Source: Gnetum montanum
Taxonomy: Eukaryota > Streptophyta > Gnetopsida > Gnetales > Gnetaceae
Reading direction: 5' to 3'
DNA: 64,000 nucleotides
NCBI GenBank assembly: GCA_015680685.1
Contig: MNCI01004792.1
Span: forward strand, 462,558-526,557
In this document: in pieces, positions 56,041 through 64,000 of the stretch
Numbering within the stretch: position 1 is the stretch's first letter
Layout: each line of letters starts with the position of its first letter
The notes under the pieces: model-generated
What the model saw: only the letters and a program-made list of their open reading frames with translations
Database searches by the model: none
Told to the model about the DNA's origin: nothing
Made by a program: the position numbers and the translations under genes

Positions 56041-59000
56041 ACCTGAGCTTGTACTGAAATATAGAATAGTTTCAAGAACAAGTGATTAGTTGGATTAGCA
56101 AGCTCATGCCATTCCATATCAGCTAACTTGAATGCTCCATTGTCATATGCTTTGGTGACCAAGTTGGGCCCTTTCCAATTATCTAAAAAAATTTCTGGGT
56201 GTTCCTGAACAGCCTTAACCACAAGGTCACCTTCTTTGATGGGGTGCTTATGAATGTCATGCCGATGCCATTGCCGTTGTTGTCTTTGCTACCATTCGAT
56301 TTGATCGAGTGCACGTATGCATTCCTCCTCCACCGGGTCCAGGTCAATGATGCGCAGGTCATTGTTTTGCCCTTCGTCAAGGAGTTCGGAAAGTGTGAGC
56401 CTTAAAGATGGTACCTGCAATTCCAAAGGTAAAACAGCTTCTGAACCATAAATAAGGCTATATGGTGTTTTACCTGTTGAAGTTTGATGCATTGTGCGAT
56501 ATGCCCATAGTGCGTATACCAGTTATTCATGCCATCTTCTTTTACTTTGGGTAAGCATCCTTTTAGGTATTGTGATGATGGTTTTGTTTGTTGCCTCTGC
56601 TTGCCCATTACTCTGAGGGTAGTAAGGGGATGAAAATGAGTTTTTGATCCCCAAGCTTTCATAGAAGGTTTTGGTTTCGGCACTACTAAATTGTGGCCCG
56701 TTGTCAGTGATGATGGTCATGGGGATGCCAAAACGGGTCACAATATTCTCAAGAATGATGTCACATACGTGTTTAGACGTGGTTTTTCGAAGGGGAATAG
56801 CCTCTACCCACTTAATGAAATATTCTGTTGTGGTTATGATGAAACTATGCCCTGCAGAAGATGAGGGTGTTATTGGTCCAATAAGGTCCAACCCCCAATT
56901 TTGAAAGGGCCACGTGATTTGTGCCATACGCAGCTCATTTGGTGGGACATGGATCAGATTACTATGTTTTTGATAGTTATTGCATGTTTTAGCCTTGGAG
57001 AGATAGTTGTACTCCATATGTGGCCAATAATAGCCTAAATGTCTTATTTTTGTTGCCATTGCTTTTGGTGCTATGTGTCCTCCGCATAGTCTATCATGTA
57101 CTTGTTCAACGATGGTTTGGGCATCAGTACTACTAATGCATGTTAACAATATGCCTTCGTAGGATTGATGACATAATGTGTCCCCTACCAGTGCATATTT
57201 CTTAGAATGTTTTTGTACCATGTCTTTTTGTGCATTCGTTAAATGTTGTGGTGTTTCACCGTGTAGAAGGTACTCTTTTATGTCATCATACCATTCTATT
57301 GCGTGTGTTGTGCTAACGGATGCAATTGGCAATGTATCGAGTGTATCGGTTATAGGTTTCGCACAGCTGATTATGGAGCTTGGCAACGTGTGGAACATAT
57401 CAGGGGATATGTTCAGCGCTAATGTGGCTAGTGCGTCTACGATGGTATTATCGTTTCTAGAGACGTGTTGCACATTGATGTTTTTGAATTATTTCATTAG
57501 ATGTTTTGCCAAGTCACAGTATGGTCGTAAATGTTGTGCTTTGCATGTATAAATATCCGTGACTTGGTTCAAAACTAGTTGTGAGTCTCCTCTGACCACG
57601 AGCCGGGTGATGTTTGAAGCTAGTGCTGCTGTGAGACCTCTAAGGAGACCTTCGTACTCTGCTATGTTGTTGGTACAGTGAAAGTTGAAATGATAAGCAA
57701 AGGGGCGGATCTCCCCAGAGGGATAGGTTATGATAGCGGCAACACTTTCCCCTCGAGAGGTGGATGCTCCATCAAAGTTGAGAGTGGCGTCGTAGTCATT
57801 GGGTATTATGTCTATTGTGCTTACATTTTCGTTTGGGAATTCTGGCTCTATCATTTCTTGATTGTGCATTGGTGACGTGGTAATTTGATTTGCTTTGGCT
57901 TGACCCTTAACTGATGATTGCACTATGTAATGTAGGAAAACCTCAGCTATCATGTCTTTCCAATGGGCTATTCGACTAGTCTCGTAAATATTTCCGGTGA
58001 TGGCTCTGAGCACATTATCCCTGCAGATTATGTTAACTTGATTACGGAAGAGGTAATGTCACCATTTCTTTAGAGAAAAGACCAAAGATAAACATGACCT
58101 CTCCACCTCGTTATACTTTTTCTCATGGGCAACTAATGCATGGCTTAAGCAATAGATAGGGACTTCGGTTCCATCATTTTGTTTCTGACAGAGCATAGAC
58201 GCGATTGACGAATTCGAAGTGGCGAGGTAGATGTAAAATGGTTTATCATTTTGAGATAGATAAACCGTGGGTAGTCGGGCAAGGGTCATTTTAATATTAT
58301 TGAATGCTTCTTGGCACTAGGAAGTCCATTCAAAATGGACATTCTTATGTAACAAGTGATTCATAGGTTTTAATTTATCTGTTAGTTTTTCTATGAAACG
58401 CCTAATAAATTGTAATCTACCTTGTAGACCTTGAAGTTCAGTAAGGTTGCCAGGTGGTTTTAAGTTTTTTATGGCCTTAACTTTATCGGGGTCTACTCGT
58501 ATCCCTGCTTCCGAGGCTATGAATCCAAGCATTTTTCCTATTTTGACACTGAAGATACATTTCTTTGGGTTAAGTCTCAGTTCATATTTTAAACAACATT
58601 TTAGTACTAAGTCAAGATCTTGTACATGTTGTTCCGATGTCTTCGATTTAACCACAATGTCGTCCATGTAGTTATTGAGTGAGTGTAACATGTAATCACT
58701 AAAAATGAATGTCATCGCCCTTTGATATGTGGCCCCAACATTCTTGACGCCGAAGGGCATCATTGTATAACAAAAGGTTCCCCATGGTGTCATGAAGATA
58801 GTCTGGAGCTGATGCTCCAAGTTAATACGTATCTAGTTGTATCCCGAGAAGCCATCCATAAAAGATAATAGGGCGTGCCCAGCGATCAATTCGACAAGTT
58901 GATCGATGATGGGTAGGGAAAAATCATCTTTTATGGTTGCAACGTTTAGATTCCGGAAGTCAATGCATAAGCGAATGCTTCCGTTCTTCTTCGAGACAAT

Positions 59001-59531
59001 GACCATGTTAGATACCCAATCAGCATAATCGACAACCCAAATGAAACCAGCTTGATAAAGCTTGGTGATCTCATTGTGAACTGCCAATGCCACATTAGGT
59101 TTAACCTTTCGTGCTTTTTGCTTCACTGGTCTCAATTTTGGATCAAGGATAATATTATACTGGACGATTCGAGGGTCCAATCCAGGCATGTCCGTGTATG
59201 ACCAAGAGAATGTCTTTATGTTGTCCCTAAGCACATCCTCTATGTCTTTGGCCAGTTGAGGTTGTAGTAATGTACTTAGTTTTAATATTTTAATTTCTCC
59301 ATCGGGCATGGTGATGGGGGTTTTGGTCAATGGGTCTTCGGTAATGTTTTCAGCTTCTATGTCGAGGGGCTTTTTCATACCTTTGTAGTTTTCTAGTGCT
59401 TGCTGTGTTGAGGCTATGACTGCGTCGTCAGTTGATAAACTTAAGTGGATGAGATTTATGTCGATGTCCCTTGCGATCTTTCCGTGTGGCCCATCGATGA
59501 TTAATGGTGCGAATAAATGCTGATAATCCAT
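56007..59531 (-). pseudogene. pol: E7 pol: RT, two RNase H domains, integrase (nearly intact)
   Basis: Chosen start ATG 59531 (MDYQHLFAPL), 11 bases after a TTGGCAG acceptor-like site. One frame of about 1,175 codons. By approximate residue: RT core from 150 (KLYQAGFIWVVDYADW); YMDD at 287 (58672-58661); Ty3-type RNase H at 430 (FYIYLATSNSSIASMLCQ); archaeal-type RNase H at 579 (LNFDGASTSRGE; NNIAEYEGLLRGL); integrase zinc finger from 807 (VHDRLCGGHI; CNNYQ, with the last Cys changed to Tyr); catalytic LDLIGP at 877, TDNGPQF at 941 and QAEATNK at 973; C-terminus GAFKLADMEW at 1134. Stops near 58830, 58314, 58056, 57486, 56520 and 56286. Catalytic residues of RT, both RNase H domains and integrase all look present. 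Confidence 0.93.
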
Positions 59532-60024
59532 CGGGCTTTCTCCTGCCAATGAACAGAGATCAGAATGACCTGATAGGTATTATTCCATGTTTTCTGGCAG
59601 CGTAAGTCATGTGTACATGCATGGTGATGGTTTACCGTCACACCGAGATGCATGGCAGTTTAAGGCCTTACCGGGCTGTGGGTGGCAGTTTAAGGCTGTA
59701 CCGGGTCGTCGGTGGTAGTTTAAGGCCATACCAAGCCGTGGGTGATAGTTTAAGGCTATACCGAGCTGTGGGTGGCAGTTTAAGGCCATATCGGGCTGTA
59801 TGTTTATCGTAAAATTTGCACAGGAGAGTCTGCGACAAAATGTTCGGTGTGGGCTTCTGAAGTTGGTTTACAAGGGAATCAAGATGTGATAGTATTTATT
59901 TTGTTTTAAATATATATTTTTTCTTTTATTTTAGAACAAATTTTGATAAAAATGAGTAACAAAAAGGCAAAAAGAGGCAAAATGCAAGGCGGTGGCGGCA
60001 GCAGCGGCGGTGGTGGCGGAGCAC
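59532..60024. promoter_or_regulatory. E7 head-to-head spacer with hairpin array
   Basis: Holds the pol acceptor (AG at 59544-59543, minus) and a five-unit hairpin array at 59650-59810. On plus each unit is GGCAGTTTAAGGCC, a 6-base loop, then GGCT or GGTC, so the 3' arm departs from GGCC and pairs through G-T wobbles. Period is about 31 bases. An AT-rich stretch follows, then a short GGC-repeat (59985-60020) just before the TATA of gene E. Confidence 0.7.
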
Positions 60025-60032
60025 TATATAAA
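60025..60032 (+). promoter_or_regulatory. TATA box of antisense gene copy E
   Basis: TATATAAA in the context GCACTATATAAAGGGG, 331 bases upstream of the exon 1 ATG at 60356. It is the strongest TATA of the antisense copies. Confidence 0.6.
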
Positions 60033-60355
60033 GGGGAGGGGCGTCATTTGTAAACATTGTAAATCAGAAGCAAGCGTAGAAGATGAGTGTGAGTGTAGAA
60101 AATGAGTGTAAGTGTAAGCATAGATGACCTGGCATAAGCGTAAACCACTAAACCCTGAGCGTAAGCGTAAATCCCAAACCCTAAGTGTAGGCATGAACCT
60201 AAGGTCAAAGCGTCAGCGTAGACATCCCAACTCAGCGTGAGCGTAAAGATTCCAACTCAACGTAGAGGCTCAACGTGAGTGTAGAGGTCAAAGCGTCAGC
60301 GTAGAGACTTAGACCCTGGCATAAAGCTGTCAATCCCAGTGTAGAGAATGCCAAG

Positions 60356-63300
60356 ATGGGAGAAGGAAAGGAAGTGGAAGGCCAGGGGAGGAAGGGACCT
60401 GACCTGACCTTCGCGGAGGAGAGCAAGGCTATACTGCAATGTTTGCCCACGCTGAGGGTTCCATCATGGCCTGGACCATCACACAGGTAGGCTCTGATCC
60501 TGCCTCTATTGGTTATTTTCATTTGTGCATGTTTGGTAGTGTAGAGGGCTTCGGCGTATACGCCCAGCATAGAGAGTTAGCGTAGAGGGCTTCGGCGTAT
60601 ATGCCCGGCATAGAGAGTTAGCGTAGAGGGTTTCTATACGCTGAGCATAAGTTCACAGCGTAGAGGGTCTCTAGAACATAGAGCGTATCTTGTTCATAGC
60701 CTAAGTTGTTTGTAGCGTAATCTATTTTGTCAATGCACAGTGTAAATGATTTTCCAGCATGAAGTGTAGATGATTTTATTAGCATATACGGTGACTGTTT
60801 TTTATGACGTCCAGCGTAGACTGTTTACACAGTGTATAGCGTAAACTATTTACACAGTGTTTAGCGTAAACTGTTTGCATAGCGTATAGCGTAAACTGTT
60901 TGCACATCGTATAGCGTAAACTGTTTACACAGCGTATACGCTGAAGGGTTTTATGGCGTATATGTTGAGGATTTTCACAGCTTATACGCTGCGCGTGAAC
61001 AGTTTGTTCTTTTTCAGGCAGTGTATAGCGTAGACTTGTTTTCATGGCAAGAATTGTTTTCACAGCATAAACTAGTTTTATAGCGTACATGCCAACTATG
61101 AATAAGTGTGAACACCTTGTTGGTAGCATATACCTCGAGTTAAGTAGCGTATACCCTGAGCGTAAACAATTTTGACAGCATATACACCCAGTGTATACGC
61201 CAAGCATAAACAATTAGTAATTTTTCTAAGTGTCGGCCTACGATGTGAAATTTTGTTCTTCATCCCATTTTCATGCATGGCTAATTTATCGTGGCATTTT
61301 GGTTGATTGTAGGAACATTGAACCTTTTCTCTTGGTAGTTGAGCTAGTGGGGGTACTGACGTGGCTCAGGCCCCTTGAGGCCAATGAACCTACCCCCGAC
61401 CTGACCATTGATGACAACGGGGTATGGTTTAGGGAAGGGACGTGTGAGTTCCTCGCTTTCATCTTAGACAGGTTTAAAGTGGTGGTCTGGTCGCATCTAA
61501 GTGAACTGGTGGCACGGAGCGTGCTTGAGGCCATGTTGCCGAGAGCCTTGGAGGGTGTCATGGTCTTCATGGAAAACATTGACGAGGGGCTGCTTGTGAT
61601 CGAGGGTGGTCCCTCTGGTGGGCCTATGTCTACTCGCCCGTTAACGCGCATGTGGGCCCAATTTCCGCGAGGGTACGATTATCTGAACAACACTCTGTTT
61701 TTTAGCTGCACACGTGCACATGTTGTTCCAGAACCCTCCCAGCACAGTGTACCAGGTGGATGGGTAGGATCGTTTAAGCTTGTTGTTGCTTTTTGCCGTT
61801 TGGCATTTGCTTCTGTTTTGACATCTGTTCTTTTGCAGGCACCAAGTCAATGCAAATGGAACATGTGTTGAGGATGATGGACTTGCTCTAGCTCGTACCA
61901 CTCTAGAGACTCTTATGGTGAGTCCCACCCTTCATGGAGCTGTATTAGCTCAAACCAAGGGTGATATCGTCCATTTTCACAAATGATTCTCTAGACTGTT
62001 CACATAATGCAAAGCTTGAGGGTGGTTGCATGAAGATTGGTCACATAAGGGGCCAACTTTTCCTCATGACTTTGACTTGGGTAGCACCTCTAAGTCCACT
62101 AATGAAGGTAAGTGACAATATTTTCTAAATTTGTTAACATGTTTGTTCAACGGCTGGGGGTTATACTAATATGATGATTTCTAATTGTATTTACAGTTGA
62201 TGTCCCTCCTGGAGGGGATCCTGTTACAACAGGGCGAACTGAGACTACCCTATCAATGAAGTTTGGGCAGGTCAGTAAGGCTCAAAAATGGTTACGTACC
62301 CATGCCTTGCCATCCGTCACCCATTGTTTAAATGACGCTGACCTTATGGAGCTCTTTACGACCCCGAGCCCTGATGTGTCGATAGTAGAAATGATCGGGA
62401 TCGTGGATTCCTTTGACGAGTCTGTCTCTTACTACAGCACCCGGATTAAGGGTGTTAAGATAGTTTTCCATCTGTCGCCTAAATTATTTTCAAACCTATT
62501 TGGTGTACCGATGGATGGTATAAGTGTAGTTTTGGACAGGGCTCATAAAGAGCTCCATACAGTTCATGAATTACAGGACTGGTTGGGCGTTACCAAGGGT
62601 GCCAAGGGATTCCCTATGCAAGGGAAGTGAAAGGTTGAGGAGGTGAATGAATTATATCCTGTGTTTAAGGCACGGGTATTCCCTAAATCTCTTTCCCAGG
62701 TGTAGAGTCTTGGTGTTGAGGCTGTGTGTATTATGCGAACCATCCTAGAAACCAGAATGTGTTATAACTGGGCCCAATTTTTGTTGTCGGGCCTGCATAA
62801 GGAGATAGTGCGATTGTGCTCAAATGTCAAGACATAGTTCCACTTTACCTTTGTCTTCTTTTTCAGTTATCATTGCCACTTAGCCGAGTTCCTGGTGGTT
62901 CGTGCAGACAATAAGTATGTTCTACGAGATCGAGGTCAATTATCCCGCCCATGTATGAACCATTTGTTTGAAACAACCAAGTCCCAGGATGTGCCTGAGG
63001 GAATTGATGAATTCGTATCTATCACGACAGGGGGATTATCTGGTACTTCAATCCACATACGTGATAGTGTGGGGTTGGAACCGGATGATGTACCTTATAC
63101 TGTGAAAAGAGCAGAACGATTCATCAAAGAAACCATTGGCAAGGCCAAATCGAAGCTGACAAAGCGTGAACATTCAACCGAGGAGGCCTCAACTGTGGAC
63201 AAGCCATGGGTTAAGTGTATACAATTCAAGATGCCTGCCCAAGGTAAGTAAACTTAGTACACTTATTGCTTTATGATTTTTTTCTTATTCATAATTTGTA

Positions 63301-64000
63301 CTTTGACCACTTACATGCCACTGATGCCTTCAGACTTGACTCGAGAAGTGAGGAGGCAGGAATTGGAGACTATCATTGAAGAGGAGGAGGCTTCAACAGA
63401 GTTAGTGACTGATGAGGAGGAGGCCAGTAAGGATCAGGCAGAAAAGATGGAGGAGCTACGGGAAGACACCACAAAGACCGAACTGGTGGATGACCAGAGT
63501 GGTGTCGATGAAATGTTCAGTAGCTTCCTCAAGGGAAGGTTGGACCTTGGCGACCCTCCAAACCCAGAAGGGGATAGGGAACACGGTATGTTTTCTTTTA
63601 TTTTATTATGTCACTTTGTGAGTTGTTGTTTTATGGTGTCTTAATTTTATTTTTTATCACTTCCAGACGAAGGTAGTGAGACTAGAACAATGTGACTGGA
63701 CGTGCCCATGAAAACAGTTACCCCTAAAAGGACCACGGAGGTTAGTCCATCTCACACTCGTGGGCCAGTTACTTGGACAGAGATGCCAAGTAAAATGGAT
63801 TTTGTGGTGGGTATCGCTGAGGAAGTTGCTGAACGGATTCAGGAAGTCCACCCTAAGATAGGTATATATGTTTCGAGTTGTTTGCAACTTTTAGAGTTTC
63901 ACACCCTATTTTTGTCGTTTTATCATTTGTTCTTTTCATGTGCATAGGTGCTAAACTAAGGTGGGATCTTTCTGAGACAATTAGCATAGAGAGTTTACCC
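60356..64000 (+). pseudogene. Antisense gene copy E: FCP1/NIF-like HAD domain, continues past window
   Basis: Exons: 60356-60486, 61313-61763, 61839-62107, 62197-63243, 63334-63585, 63667-63861, and the start of exon 7 near 63950. Exon 1 (MGEGKEVEGQGRKGPDLTF) ends in phase 2. The codon completes at 61313 and reads into NIEPFLLVVELVGVLTW, where motif I is E-x-V. FLAFILDRFKVVVWSHLSE, YLNNTLFF and QNPPSTVYQVDG follow, the last after a 7-base insertion near 61706 that breaks the frame. Exon 3 (DDGLALARTTLETLM; WLHEDW) and exon 4 (VSKAQKWLRTHALP; LMELFTTPSPDVSIVEMIGI; FSNLFGVPMDG; LQDWLGVTKGAKGFP; LAEFLVV) match copies A and D. Later exons are Glu-rich, then MPSKMDFVVGIAEEVAERI. Stops: TGA 62628, TAG 62703, TAG 62836 and others. 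It is the most divergent copy, yet splice phases are the same. Confidence 0.75.
60540..61215 (+). repeat. GCGTATA/AGCGTAAAC repeats in intron 1 of copy E
   Basis: Intron 1 (60487-61312) is largely made of short irregular repeats: GGCGTATACGCC-like words near 60555 and 60595, and about six units of AGCGTAAACTGTTTxCACAG at 60785-60945. The 5' untranslated stretch 60070-60350 has similar AGCGTAGAG words. The same words fill the LTRs of this family. Confidence 0.75.

Larger units (their letters stand above)
53804..64000 (-). mobile_element. E7: Tat/Ogre-like element, 5' part off the window
   Basis: On the minus strand, right to left, only the 3' half is visible: antisense gene E (plus strand, from about 60025 to the edge), pol (59531-56007), hairpin array, PPT hairpin and 3' LTR (55146-53804). 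gag-pro and the 5' LTR are beyond the right edge. The left flank CCGTT (53799-53803) is one half of the expected target duplication. pol has only about six stops and no frameshift, the best preserved in the window. Confidence 0.9.

Noticed and set aside
60779-61213. 144-codon minus-strand open frame with repeated VNSLRYT units
   Set aside because: Translation of the AGCGTAAAC repeat of intron 1; low complexity, no homologue among the other copies.
1-64000. Ordinary host genes, tRNA or rRNA genes
   Set aside because: I found no cloverleaf with A and B boxes, no rRNA similarity and no gene outside the element framework. The only sequence not assigned to an element is 22840-23448.

Overview
The window is plant nuclear DNA made almost entirely of nested LTR retrotransposons; I see no ordinary single-copy host gene. 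The pol proteins are Ty3/gypsy type. They carry two RNase H domains (the usual one after RT, then an archaeal-type one with the DGAST and NNxAEYEGLLRGL motifs) before the integrase, the hallmark of the Tat/Ogre lineage of land plants. The nesting, long LTRs and decayed ORFs suggest a large, repeat-rich plant genome; the species cannot be told from this sequence.

Layout, left to right. E1 (minus strand) runs from the window edge to 12281, with its 5' LTR at 10979-12281. It interrupts E3 (plus), of which 12282-22839 is present. A 0.6-kb relic of older DNA (22840-23448) follows. E4 (plus) has its 5' LTR at 23449-25200, then gag-pro, then the 3' end of its antisense gene, and is cut at 30329 by E6 (minus; 3' LTR 30329-31986). 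E6 is cut at 32850 by E5 (plus; LTR, leader, gag). The gag of E5 is cut by E2, a complete 16.6-kb minus-strand element (37050-53671) with LTRs at both ends and a perfect 5-bp target duplication, CTTGC. The E5 gag resumes for about 130 bp and is cut again at 53804 by E7 (minus), which runs off the right edge.

Shared architecture. All elements follow one unusual plan: LTR, PBS, gag-pro, a spacer of about 5 kb, RT-RNaseH-RNaseH-INT, PPT, LTR. The spacer holds an intron-containing gene on the opposite strand, with its own TATA box. Five copies are visible: A in E1, B in E3, C in E4, D in E2 and E in E7. The protein has a short basic N-terminus, a domain resembling an FCP1/NIF-type HAD phosphatase but lacking the second catalytic Asp, a long helical domain, a coiled coil and an acidic tail. 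Splice sites and intron phases match between divergent copies. In all four elements with pol, a pyrimidine-rich AG acceptor lies 10-12 bases before the pol ATG. The gene therefore probably sits inside a sense-strand intron like the one known in Ogre elements.

Every boundary between gag-pro, the antisense gene, pol and the 3' region carries a short tandem array of hairpin units: a 4-6 bp stem, a 6-base loop, then TTAAACTA. The units always point the same way relative to gag-pol, and their stems vary in a compensatory manner. A second inverted repeat precedes each polypurine tract. These arrays, and the antisense gene family, are the most interesting content of the window.
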